Shown piece after piece: positions 6,949 to 15,062 of a stretch of DNA of 32,377 bases (within the stretch, counting starts at the first letter, position 1; each line of letters begins with the position of its first letter). Position numbers and translations under genes: made by a program. Source of the DNA: Hyphomicrobiales bacterium (GTDB lineage Bacteria > Pseudomonadota > Alphaproteobacteria > Rhizobiales > Beijerinckiaceae); contig JAIYDY010000048.1 of NCBI GenBank assembly GCA_027487245.1, positions 1-32,377 on the forward strand. Direction: 5' to 3'. Under the pieces are notes generated by a model that ran no database searches, was not told where the DNA came from, and saw only the letters and a list, made by a program, of their open reading frames with translations.

Positions 6949-8229
6949 ATGACGACCATTAGGACACTTCTCGCCATCACGGCCCTGTCGAGCCTGACCT
7001 TGACCGGCGCGCTCGCGCAAGAAACCATTTTCCTGTCGACCCAGTTGCGGCCGGTCGAAGAGGCGACAAAGGTCCGGCAGATCATTCTGCGCAGCGCCCC
7101 AAATCCGGTGACCTTCGTCGTCGAGGAACCATCGCCGTTCCAGACACGCATGGATGCCGAAACGCAGGCCGGGCGGCGCACCATCTCGATGGTCGGCGCC
7201 TTGCATGGCGAACTCTCACCACTGGTCGGCTCGAAGGGGCTGGATCCGGTCGATGACCTGGCGGCAAAGGCCAGGGAACGCGGCGTGCCGGACGCCATGA
7301 TGGCGCTGGGCAAGCTTGGCACCGACAAGCAGATGTACATCCCCTGGATGCAGGCGACCTACATCATGGCCGCCAGGAAAGAGGCCCTGCAGTATCTCCC
7401 CGCCGGCGCGGATGTGAACGCGCTGACCTATGCGCAACTCAAGGACTGGGCAAAGAACATCCAGGACAGGACAGGCAAGCGCGCGCTCGGATTTCCGGCC
7501 GGGCCGAAGGGACTGATGGCACGGTTCTTCCAGGGCTACCTTTATCCCTCCTACACAGGCGGCGTGGTCGCGACATTCAAGAGCGCGGATGCCGAGGCGA
7601 TGTGGACCGCCTTCAAGGACCTCTGGACGCATGTGAACCCGAACTCCGCCTCCTACGACTTCATGCAGGAGCCGTTGATGGCTGGCGAGGTGATGATCGC
7701 CTTCGATCACGTCGCGCGCCTCAAGGATGCCCTCGTCGCGGCGCCCAACGACTACGTCACCTTCCCGGCACCGTCCGCCGGCAAGGGCCGTGGCTTCATG
7801 CCCGTGGTCGCCGGCCTTGGCATCGCGCCGGGCGCACCCAACCGAGCCGGCGCGGCAGCAGCCATCGATCACCTGCTGAAACCCGAGACGCAGGTCGCGA
7901 TGGCGCGCGAGCTGGGCTTCTTCCCCGTGGTGAAGGCCGATCTTCCCGCCGATCTGCCGGGCGGCATCAAGCTGCTGGTTGAAGGCGTTGCCAAGACGCA
8001 AGGCGCGAAGGATGCCCTCGTCTCGCTGCTGCCGGTCGGCCTCGGCGCCAAGGGCGGCGAGTTCAGCAAGGTCTACATGGACACGTTCCAGGCCATCGTC
8101 CTACGCGGCGCGCCCATTCGCGCCACGCTCGATGCGCAGGCGGCAACGCTGCAGACGATTATGAACGAGACGAAGGCGCCGTGCTGGGCGCCGGACAAGG
8201 CTTCCTCCGGAGCTTGCCAGGTCAACTGA
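6949..8229 (+). CDS. Second ABC importer binding protein, family 1
   Basis: 426 residues with a Sec-type signal peptide (LLAITALSSLTLTGALA, cleaved about residue 23) and the layout of a family-1 extracellular binding protein. The ATG at 6949 is preceded by AGGGAG with a 6-bp gap; longer versions would overlap the regulator gene. It is quite unlike the binding protein at 863, which uses a Tat signal, so the two importers probably take different ligands. It includes a stretch KQMYIPWMQATYIMAARKEA typical of the hinge-proximal region. Cotranscribed with the LacI gene (61-bp gap) and followed by a hairpin before the permease genes, a common way to keep binding protein in excess over channel. Confidence 0.88.
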   Translation: MTTIRTLLAITALSSLTLTGALAQETIFLSTQLRPVEEATKVRQIILRSAPNPVTFVVEEPSPFQTRMDAETQAGRRTISMVGALHGELSPLVGSKGLDPVDDLAAKARERGVPDAMMALGKLGTDKQMYIPWMQATYIMAARKEALQYLPAGADVNALTYAQLKDWAKNIQDRTGKRALGFPAGPKGLMARFFQGYLYPSYTGGVVATFKSADAEAMWTAFKDLWTHVNPNSASYDFMQEPLMAGEVMIAFDHVARLKDALVAAPNDYVTFPAPSAGKGRGFMPVVAGLGIAPGAPNRAGAAAAIDHLLKPETQVAMARELGFFPVVKADLPADLPGGIKLLVEGVAKTQGAKDALVSLLPVGLGAKGGEFSKVYMDTFQAIVLRGAPIRATLDAQAATLQTIMNETKAPCWAPDKASSGACQVN

Positions 8230-8250
8230 CCGGGCACGTTCATCTCCGTC

Positions 8251-8274
8251 CCTCTCTGCCCCTCGGCAGAGAGG
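8251..8274 (+). other. Perfect hairpin between binding-protein and permease genes
   Basis: CCTCTCTGCC (8251-8260) and GGCAGAGAGG (8265-8274) form a perfect 10-bp stem with a 4-nt loop in the 69-bp gap between binding-protein and permease genes. No T run follows. Such intercistronic stems often stabilise the 5' part of the message, or terminate part of the transcripts, so that binding protein is made in excess. Confidence 0.65.
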
Positions 8275-8298
8275 GCGCCTTCTGGAAGGAAGCGACGC

Positions 8299-9147
8299 AT
8301 GACACGATCGCGCGTGCTGCCCTATCTGCTCATCGGGCCAGCCACCGTCTTTCTGGTGCTGCTGTTTGTCGTGCCGCTGGTGCAGACGATCGCGCTGGCC
8401 TTCACCGACAACGGTGAGGCTTCGCTGACCAATTTCCGCAAGATGGTCGGCGATCTCAATTTCGGTCTTTCCATCAGCAACACCTTCCTGCTGGTTCTGG
8501 CCGTCATCCCGCTTCAGCTCTGCCTTGCGCTGACGATGGCCATGATGGTGCAGAAGCTGGACAAGGGGCGTGATCTGGTTCTGTGGATCATGATCATCCC
8601 GCTCGGCATTTCGGATCTGGCGGCAGGCCTTGTCTGGCTGACCATTCTGCAGGACCGGGGCTATTTCAACACGGTTCTCAACATGCTTGGCCTGATCGAC
8701 GGGCCGGTCAACTGGCTGTCCTACGAGTCGCCGGTCAGCCTGTTCGTCGGCGTCATGCTGGCCGAAATCTGGCGCGCGACGGCGATTGTCGTGGTGATCC
8801 TGATATCGGGACTGCAACTGATCCCGAAGGAGTATTCGGAGGCGGCGGAGGTCTTTGGGGCAAGCTCCTGGACGCGGTTTCGCAAGATCACGCTGCCGCT
8901 GCTCAAGCCCTCGATCCAGTCGGCGCTGATCCTGCGCACGGTGCTGGCCTTCGAGGTGTTTGCGGTTGTCTACGCCCTGTCCGGTCGCAACTTCCCGGTG
9001 TTGGTCGGCGAGGCCTATGCCTGGCAGCACGTCAACCAGAACAACGGCGTGGCCGCCGCCTATGCCATCCTTGTGATGGTCATCTCGCTGGCGGCAACAC
9101 TCGTCTACATCAGGACGTTGCGGACCCCTCCGGAGATGCAGTCATGA
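8299..9147 (+). CDS. ABC importer permease, MalF/UgpA type (second system)
   Basis: 282 residues, six expected membrane helices, beginning LLIGPATVFLVLLFVVPLVQ. The EAA loop is visible as EYSEAAEVFGASSWTRFRK followed by LPLLKPS; the canonical Gly is kept in VFGAS. AAGGAAG just upstream (8286-8292) serves as ribosome binding site for the ATG at 8299. The stop overlaps the next permease start by ATGA. It forms the translocation pore with the product of 9144-9968, fed by the binding protein at 6949 and driven by the ATPase at 9976. Confidence 0.9.
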   Translation: MTRSRVLPYLLIGPATVFLVLLFVVPLVQTIALAFTDNGEASLTNFRKMVGDLNFGLSISNTFLLVLAVIPLQLCLALTMAMMVQKLDKGRDLVLWIMIIPLGISDLAAGLVWLTILQDRGYFNTVLNMLGLIDGPVNWLSYESPVSLFVGVMLAEIWRATAIVVVILISGLQLIPKEYSEAAEVFGASSWTRFRKITLPLLKPSIQSALILRTVLAFEVFAVVYALSGRNFPVLVGEAYAWQHVNQNNGVAAAYAILVMVISLAATLVYIRTLRTPPEMQS

Positions 9148-9968
9148 GCGAAGCAACGGTCTCCCTGCGTCTTCGCCGTGTGATGCTCTGGTCCGGGATC
9201 GCCGTGCTCTGCACCTGGGTGCTGGTGCCGATCTACCTGATTGCGCTGGGTGCCTTCGGGGGGCGCAGCGGCGTGTTCCGCTGGCCAAAGAACCTGCTGC
9301 CCTGGGATTCAGGGCTGGCGGCGATGCAGACGTTCCTTGCAGTGGAAGGTGTCTGGGCTGCCGCGTTCAATGGTGCCTTTGTCGCCTGCCTGACGATGCT
9401 GTTCTCGCTGCTGCTTGGTGCACCGGCCGGCTACGCGCTGGCGCGCTACAGGTTTGCCGGGCAGGACGCCTTCCGGATGCTGGTCATCCTGACGCGCGCC
9501 TTTCCCCTGGCGATCCTGGCCCTGCCGCTGACAGTCACCTTCATCCGCACCGGCCTTTATGACACGCCGGTCGGCGTCGCCCTTGTCCATACCGCCCTTG
9601 CGCTGCCATTCACCGCGTTGGTCTCATCGAGCCTGTTCATGGGCATCCCCAGGGAACTGGAAGAAGCCGCCTGGGTGTTTGGCTGCACCGGCTTTCAGGC
9701 CTTCCGCAGGATCGTGTTGCCACTGGCCTTGCCGGGGCTCGCAGCGGCGGCGATCTTCGCCTTCGTGATCTCGTGGAACGAGGTCTTTGCCGCGTCGGTG
9801 CTCACCGTGCGCAACAAGACACTCACCGCCTATCTGCTCACGGTGCTGGCGGAGTCGCCGCTGCACTTCCGCTTTGCCGGCGGCTTCCTGCTCATCCTCC
9901 CCTCCATCATCTTCATCTTCGCGGTGAGAAAATATCTCTTTGCGATGTGGGGAATTGCGAACCGATAG
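9144..9968 (+). CDS. ABC importer permease, MalG/UgpE type (second system)
   Basis: 274 residues from the ATG at 9144, which overlaps the preceding stop (ATGA). Hydrophobic N-terminus VMLWSGIAVLCTWVLVPIYL, followed by the remaining five helices of the MalG group. The EAA motif is ELEEAAWVFGCTGFQAFRR followed by LPLALPG. The gene ends seven bases before the ATPase start, so channel and motor are made together. Substrate unknown; the LacI gene and the glycoside hydrolase in the same unit point to a glycoside or sugar. Confidence 0.9.
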   Translation: MSEATVSLRLRRVMLWSGIAVLCTWVLVPIYLIALGAFGGRSGVFRWPKNLLPWDSGLAAMQTFLAVEGVWAAAFNGAFVACLTMLFSLLLGAPAGYALARYRFAGQDAFRMLVILTRAFPLAILALPLTVTFIRTGLYDTPVGVALVHTALALPFTALVSSSLFMGIPRELEEAAWVFGCTGFQAFRRIVLPLALPGLAAAAIFAFVISWNEVFAASVLTVRNKTLTAYLLTVLAESPLHFRFAGGFLLILPSIIFIFAVRKYLFAMWGIANR

Positions 9969-9975
9969 GTCTGTC

Positions 9976-11025
9976 ATGGCTGGCATCACAATCGACCGGA
10001 TCGAGAAGAAATTCGGGGCGGTCACTGCACTTCAGCAACTGTCGCTGAAGGTCGAGGATGGCGAATTCATCGCCCTGCTGGGACCGTCCGGCTGCGGCAA
10101 GACCACGCTGCTGCGCATCATTGCCGGACTGGAAAGCCAGACGTCGGGGCGCGTCCTGATTGGCGAGCGCGATGTGTCGGCCTTGCCGCCACGCCAACGC
10201 GGGCTGGCGATGGTCTTCCAGAACTACGCGGTGTTCCCGCACATGACCGTCTATGAGAACGTCGCCTTTGGCCTGCGCATGAAGGGGGCCAGCGATGCCG
10301 AGGTGAAGAAGCAGGTCGAGCGTGCGGCCGGCCTGCTGCACATCGAGCCTTATCTTGAACGCTATCCGGCCAAGCTCTCCGGTGGCCAGCGCCAGCGTGT
10401 TGCCGTGGCCAGAGCGCTGGCCGTCGAGCCCGCTGTCCTGCTGATGGACGAGCCGCTGTCGAACCTCGATGCGCTGCTGCGCCTCGAAATGCGCTCGGAG
10501 TTGAAAGCCGTGCTGGCCTCGTCCGGCACGACAACGGTGTATGTCACCCATGACCAGACCGAGGCGATGGGCCTCGCGGACCGGATCGCCGTGATGCACA
10601 AGGGCGTCATCGAGCAGATCGACCGGCCGCAGGCGCTCTATGAGCGACCGGCAACCCGCTTTGTCGGTGGCTTTGTCGGCTCGCCCCCGATGAATTTCAT
10701 CGACTTGCCCGTGGCGGACGGCACAGCCCGGCTTGGCGGATTTTCGAGCCCGGTGCCACTGCGCAACGGCACCGTCACAGCCGGCATCCGCGCCGAAGAC
10801 ATCGATGTCGCGGAAGATGGCGGACTGCCCTTTGACGTTGGCGTCTGCGAGCCGCTGGGTGCAACACTGCTCCTGACCGGCCGGATCGACGGACAACTGG
10901 CACGGGTCTCCGTGCGGCCTGACTCGCGCGTGCGGCCCGGTGACCGGCTGGGCCTGACCCCGAATGCCGGCCGCATCGTCTGGATCGACCCGGCTGACGG
11001 CAAGGCCATGGGAGCCGCAGCGTGA
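9976..11025 (+). CDS. ABC importer ATPase, MalK/UgpC type
   Basis: 349 residues. The nucleotide-binding domain is complete: Walker A GPSGCGKTT (36-44), Q-loop Gln82, signature LSGGQ (134-138), Walker B VLLMDEP (154-160) and switch His192. After about residue 235 comes the regulatory OB/TOBE domain typical of MalK/UgpC proteins. The ATG at 9976 was chosen over earlier starts because those overlap the permease gene. It is the only ATPase in the plus-strand locus although there are two permease pairs, so it may serve both; in this family one ATPase serving several importers is well known. Its stop overlaps the GTG start of the hydrolase gene. Confidence 0.92.
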   Translation: MAGITIDRIEKKFGAVTALQQLSLKVEDGEFIALLGPSGCGKTTLLRIIAGLESQTSGRVLIGERDVSALPPRQRGLAMVFQNYAVFPHMTVYENVAFGLRMKGASDAEVKKQVERAAGLLHIEPYLERYPAKLSGGQRQRVAVARALAVEPAVLLMDEPLSNLDALLRLEMRSELKAVLASSGTTTVYVTHDQTEAMGLADRIAVMHKGVIEQIDRPQALYERPATRFVGGFVGSPPMNFIDLPVADGTARLGGFSSPVPLRNGTVTAGIRAEDIDVAEDGGLPFDVGVCEPLGATLLLTGRIDGQLARVSVRPDSRVRPGDRLGLTPNAGRIVWIDPADGKAMGAAA

Positions 11026-12302
11026 CCCTCATGACCATCTCGACGGACTTGATGTCCCGCGCAAAGGCCATTCTCGCCGCCAATGATCGTGGCGGCTACA
11101 CGGTCCCGACCCACGGGCTTTATCCCTTTCAGTGGAACTGGGATTCAGCCTTCGTGGCCATGGGGTTCGCCACCTACGATATCGATAGGGCCCTGTCGGA
11201 ACTGGAGCGGCTGGCGGAGGGCCAGTGGGACAACGGGATGATCCCGCATATCGTGTTCCATGCGCCGGCAGACAGCTATTTTCCCGGCCCCGAAGTCTGG
11301 GGCACGCACCACCGCATCGCCACGTCAGGCATCACGCAGCCGCCGGTTTTCGCCATCGCGCTGAAGTTCATTGCGGAGCGCGCGGATGCGTCCTTCGCTC
11401 CGCGCATCCGTGCCTTGTTTCAGGTGGCTGACCGCTATCATCGCTGGTTTGCCGAGGCGCGTGATCCTGCAGGAACGGGCCTCGTCTCGACGCTCCACAA
11501 CTGGGAAACCGGTCGTGACAATTCCCCGGAATGGGACGGACCTTTCGCGCGTGTGCCGGAAACAACGACGACCGTGATCCGCCGGCGTGACACGGGCCAT
11601 GTCGACGCCGCCATGCGCCCGACAGATGCCGAATACCGGCGCTACATCCATCTGGTCGACATGTATCGCGATCTTGGCTGGCAACCGTCCCGGATGCTCA
11701 GCGCCACGCCGTTTCGTGTGGCCGATATCGGCACCAATGCCATTCTGCTTGCGGCGGAAAATGCGCTTCTCTCGCTCGCGCCAGCCTACGGGACACAGGG
11801 CCTTGAGCCTGCGATCGAGGCCCGCATCGGGCGATTGTCGCGGGGGCTCGCGGGGCTCTGGCATGAGGAGAAGGGCTGGTTCCTGTCGCGTGACCTGATC
11901 ACCGGCAAGCCAATCCCCGTTCGGACATCGGCGGGGCTGCTGCCGCTGCTGACCGGCATACCGACACCGGCGCAGGTGCGGCAGATGCAGGCGGTCGCAA
12001 CCGCGCATCTGGACAGCGTTGCCTTCGGCATGGCGTCGACACTGCCCACGGAGGTCGGCTTTGAACCCAGGCGCTATTGGCGTGGGCCGGTCTGGGCCAT
12101 CATGAACTGGATGATTGCCGAGGGCTTCGCACGCCATGGCTGCCCGGGCGCTGCGGAACGAATCCGGACGGACACGGTGGCATCCATCTCTCGCCATGGC
12201 TTCGGCGAATACTTTGATCCAACCACCGGGGCTTCGCTTGGTGGAGAGGCGTTCTCCTGGACAGCCGCGATCTATTTGTTGCTGTCGGGAAACGATGAAT
12301 AG
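11022..12302 (+). CDS. GH63-like glycoside hydrolase (mannosylglycerate-hydrolase-like)
   Basis: 426 residues forming an (alpha/alpha)6-barrel enzyme of the GH63/trehalase-like type, closest in layout to mannosyl- or glucosylglycerate hydrolases. Diagnostic segments: QWNWDSAF (37-44), NWETGRDNSPEWD (160-172; Asp166 is the likely general acid), YWRGPVWAIMNWM (352-364) and FGEYFDPTTG (394-403; Glu396 is the likely base), followed by FSWTAA. No signal peptide, so it works on an imported glycoside inside the cell. The GTG at 11022 overlaps the ATPase stop; an ATG at 11031 is an alternative start. As last gene of the LacI unit it suggests that the imported ligand is an alpha-glycoside such as a compatible-solute type glycosylglycerate. 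That substrate is inferred from family resemblance only. Confidence 0.8.
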   Translation: MTLMTISTDLMSRAKAILAANDRGGYTVPTHGLYPFQWNWDSAFVAMGFATYDIDRALSELERLAEGQWDNGMIPHIVFHAPADSYFPGPEVWGTHHRIATSGITQPPVFAIALKFIAERADASFAPRIRALFQVADRYHRWFAEARDPAGTGLVSTLHNWETGRDNSPEWDGPFARVPETTTTVIRRRDTGHVDAAMRPTDAEYRRYIHLVDMYRDLGWQPSRMLSATPFRVADIGTNAILLAAENALLSLAPAYGTQGLEPAIEARIGRLSRGLAGLWHEEKGWFLSRDLITGKPIPVRTSAGLLPLLTGIPTPAQVRQMQAVATAHLDSVAFGMASTLPTEVGFEPRRYWRGPVWAIMNWMIAEGFARHGCPGAAERIRTDTVASISRHGFGEYFDPTTGASLGGEAFSWTAAIYLLLSGNDE

Positions 12303-12498
12303 TCCGGGGGGAACCCCATTGTTGCAGCGTTGCCGCCGCCAGAATGTGAAACGGCTCGCCTTTTGACCCCTGGTCGGCTCCGGAAGACAACCCTGTCCGG
12401 GCGCCGGCAAGGCACCGATGCGGCGCAATGACGTGCGGTAGCAATGGGCTCGGTGCTGGACGCCTGAAAGGGTTGAGCTCCGAAACCGATTGAGACGG

Positions 12499-12541
12499 AG
12501 CGGGCCGGATGACGAGCCAGCAGGCTCGCGTCCGGCCCGCT
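12499..12541 (-). terminator. GC-rich hairpin ending the catabolic operon
   Basis: AGCGGGCCGGA (12499-12509) pairs exactly with TCCGGCCCGCT (12531-12541), and within the loop CGAGCC pairs with GGCTCG, giving a long nearly continuous stem. It begins five bases after the stop codon of the minus-strand gene at 12547. There is no clear T run beyond it on the minus strand. It also lies between converging operons and could insulate both. Confidence 0.65.
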
Positions 12542-12546
12542 GCCGC

Positions 12547-13032
12547 TCAGCCCTTGGCCTTGGGCTTTTCCTTGGCCTTGTCCTTGGCCTTGCCGGCCTT
12601 GGCCTTCGGCGCGGCGCCCTCCGCCGCCCGGCGGATATCCCGCTTCTGGGGCACAAGGCCCTTGTCGCGCTCCAGATCCTGAAACACGCGGCACGCGGCC
12701 TCAAAGGCAGGCATGCCGCAGGGCAGCGCTGCCATGAAAGAGGCTTCGCGCACCTCATCCCAGGTCGCGCCGTACTGCATCGCGCGCATAGAGGCCCATT
12801 CGATGCCCTCGCGATCAGCCCCGCGCGCGGTGGTCACGCCCACCATGACAAGGAACCGGGTCTTGAGGTCGAGATGGCGCCCCTCCTCCGGCCCGAAGAT
12901 CACATAGGAGGACAACTCGCCGTAGCGGCGCAGGAATTCCGGGTTCACATCGGCCATGACCTCATGGAGTGGCAGCGTGTAGCCGCGCACCTTGCGGATC
13001 TTGTCCAGTTCCTTCTCGCCTTCGGGTGTCAT
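12547..13032 (-). CDS. Carboxymuconolactone-decarboxylase-like protein with Lys/Ala tail
   Basis: 161 residues of the CMD/AhpD-like all-helical family. The core (about 1-130) contains LKTRFLVMVGVTTARG and the EVREASFMAALPCGMPAFEAA helix typical of CMD proteins. The AhpD Cys-x-x-Cys redox pair is absent, so a peroxidase-type role is unlikely; a decarboxylase, hydratase-like or accessory role is open. The last 25 residues are a low-complexity tail of Lys, Ala, Pro and Gly (for example KAKAGKAKDKAKEKPKAKG), encoded by an imperfect short repeat; this is not part of the family fold. It is the last gene of the minus-strand operon, 38 bp behind the flavin reductase gene, and probably acts in the same breakdown route. 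Confidence 0.85.
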   Translation of the reverse strand: MTPEGEKELDKIRKVRGYTLPLHEVMADVNPEFLRRYGELSSYVIFGPEEGRHLDLKTRFLVMVGVTTARGADREGIEWASMRAMQYGATWDEVREASFMAALPCGMPAFEAACRVFQDLERDKGLVPQKRDIRRAAEGAAPKAKAGKAKDKAKEKPKAKG

Positions 13033-13070
13033 GGCGTGGGGTCTCCTCTCGGGGTTGGGTTGACGGATTG

Positions 13071-15062
13071 TCAGAGACGGCGGGCTGCTCGCTCGCCTTC
13101 GCGGATGGCGTCGCTCACGCGGCGTGGCGCCATGGCGTCGCCGATCAGGTGAACGTCGGCGTGGCCGGCGGCCTTGAGCCGATGGAACAGGCTGTCCTGC
13201 GCGCTGGAGCCCAGCACCATCACGACCGCGTCGGCTGGCTCGGTGAAAAGCTCCTTGGTGTAGAGATCGCGCTCGGTGACCTCGCCGGCAGCGACGGCCA
13301 CCAGCTCTCGATCAGTGCGGAACTGCACGCCCATCCGCCGCAACCGGCCATACACCTTGCCCCAGTCGCGGCTGGCGGCGAGGTTGGGGCCGGGCTGGCC
13401 CAGCGTGGTGACGAAGCTGACCTTGCGCCCGAGCTCGGCCAGATGATCGGCCGCGACCATGGCCTGCCGGCCTCCGATGGAATCATAGATCACCACGCGC
13501 TCGCCCTCGACCAGCGGCTGCGGCGCGCCAAGCACGTCGGCCAGTGTGTACACATGGGGCAAATCGGCCCCCGGCAGCGGAGCGCCGGCCCAGCGGTCGG
13601 GCCGAAGCGGCGTCCAGCCGTGGCGCAGCGGCGTCGAACCTGTGGCGACGATGACGCTGTCGAAGCCGGCAAGCTCTGCCTCGCCCGGCGCATGGCCGAG
13701 CCGGATCTCGACCTTTGCCAGGCGCAGGAGACGCTCCAGATGGGTCAGGATCGCGCGCAGCTCCTTGCGCACCGTGGCGCGGGACCACCAGGCCACCTGC
13801 CCGCCCAGCTCCGCGCGCTGTTCGAACAGAACCACCTCGTGCCCGCGCCTTGCCGCGCTGGCGGCTGCCTGCATGCCGGCAGGGCCGGCTCCGACCACGG
13901 CCACCCGCTTCGCGGTCTTCGCGGGCCGCAGCGTGCCCTCGCCCAGTTCGGCCTCGGCGCCGGCGGCCGGGTTGTGGATGCAGGCGATCGGCGCCTGCGC
14001 GAAGATCGACTCCATGCACCAGTTCGCTCCCACGCAGGGGCGGATGTCCTCGCTGCGGCCCTGCTCGGCCTTCATGCCCCACATCGGGTCGGCAATCAGC
14101 GCGCGGGAGAGGCCGATGAAGTCGCAGTCGCCCCCGGCCAGGAAGCCCTCCGCTTCCTCCGGCATGATGATGCGGCCCACCGCCACCACCGGAAGACCGA
14201 CGGCGCGCTTGACGACCCGCGTGGCGGGCACCTGATAGCCATGCGCCTCGGGCGATGTCGGGTAGATCATCATCCGGTTGAGGTAGGTGCCCTGGCTGCA
14301 GGAGATGTAGTCGAGATGGCCGGTGGCCTCGAGCCGGCGGGCGATCTCGGCCCAATCCTCAGGCCCGAGCCCGCCCTCCATACCGTCATCGGAGTTGATG
14401 CGGACGCCCACGACGAAGTCCGGCCCGGTCTCGGCCCGCGTTGCGTCGAGGATCTGCATCACGATCCGCAGCCGGTTCTCGAGCGAGCCGCCATACTCGT
14501 CCTCGCGGTGGTTGGTCGCCGGCGAGAGGAACTGGTTCAAAAGGTAGCCATGGGCCATGCCGTGGACCTCGATCCCGTCCAGCCCGCCCTCGCGCGCATA
14601 GCGGGCGGAAAGCCGGTAGCCCTCCACAATCTCGGCAATGTCCTCGCGGGTCATCACATGGGGCGTCTCGCGGTAGACCGCGCAGGGAATGGCGGAAGGC
14701 GCCCAGACGGGAATGCCGTTGGTGACCGAGTTGGTCTGCCGGCCGCGATGCCAGGGCTGCGCCAGGATGAGCGAGCCATGGGCGTGCACCGCCTCGGCGA
14801 TGCGCCGGTACTGTGACACCATGCGCGGATCGAAGGCGAAGGCCTTGCCCTTGTAAGGCTGGGTTGTGGGATGGGCGGCCATCGCCTCCATGGTGATGAC
14901 GCCTGCCCCACCGCGCGCGCGCTCGACGTAGTAGGCGATGTGCTCCTCGGTGAAGAGATGGTCCTTCACCAGCAAGGTGGCGTGCGCGGTCATCCAGATG
15001 CGGTTGCGCGTGCGGCGCTTGCCGAGGCGGCCGGGCTCGAACAGATGCGGAAACGGATTCAT
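13071..15062 (-). CDS. Old Yellow Enzyme/FAD-NAD fusion oxidoreductase (dienoyl-CoA reductase/N-demethylase type)
   Basis: 663 residues. The N-terminal FMN barrel (about 1-340) shows HGYLLNQFLSP and EYGGSLENRLR; the C-terminal half is an FAD/NAD(P) module with GAGPAG (391-396) and ATGST. The family includes 2,4-dienoyl-CoA reductase, trimethylamine dehydrogenase and N-methyl-amino-acid demethylases. The linker that normally holds a 4Fe-4S cluster reads CVGANWC then C: Cys343, Cys349 and Cys361 are present but the second position is Ala346. I recall relatives annotated as N-methylproline-type demethylases with a similar CVGA pattern, so this may mark a subfamily rather than damage. Its ATG overlaps the ABC ATPase stop upstream (ATGA). 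It probably reduces or demethylates the compound taken up by the adjoining importer. Confidence 0.88.
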   Translation of the reverse strand: MNPFPHLFEPGRLGKRRTRNRIWMTAHATLLVKDHLFTEEHIAYYVERARGGAGVITMEAMAAHPTTQPYKGKAFAFDPRMVSQYRRIAEAVHAHGSLILAQPWHRGRQTNSVTNGIPVWAPSAIPCAVYRETPHVMTREDIAEIVEGYRLSARYAREGGLDGIEVHGMAHGYLLNQFLSPATNHREDEYGGSLENRLRIVMQILDATRAETGPDFVVGVRINSDDGMEGGLGPEDWAEIARRLEATGHLDYISCSQGTYLNRMMIYPTSPEAHGYQVPATRVVKRAVGLPVVAVGRIIMPEEAEGFLAGGDCDFIGLSRALIADPMWGMKAEQGRSEDIRPCVGANWCMESIFAQAPIACIHNPAAGAEAELGEGTLRPAKTAKRVAVVGAGPAGMQAAASAARRGHEVVLFEQRAELGGQVAWWSRATVRKELRAILTHLERLLRLAKVEIRLGHAPGEAELAGFDSVIVATGSTPLRHGWTPLRPDRWAGAPLPGADLPHVYTLADVLGAPQPLVEGERVVIYDSIGGRQAMVAADHLAELGRKVSFVTTLGQPGPNLAASRDWGKVYGRLRRMGVQFRTDRELVAVAAGEVTERDLYTKELFTEPADAVVMVLGSSAQDSLFHRLKAAGHADVHLIGDAMAPRRVSDAIREGERAARRL

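Noticed and set aside
12303..12320. GGGGGGAACCCC after the hydrolase stop as a terminator
   Set aside because: The stem is only four pairs with a tiny loop and no T run.
12969..14816. Open plus-strand frame of about 615 codons across the flavin reductase gene
   Set aside because: Antisense to an unmistakable OYE/FAD enzyme; composition is typical of GC-rich shadow frames.
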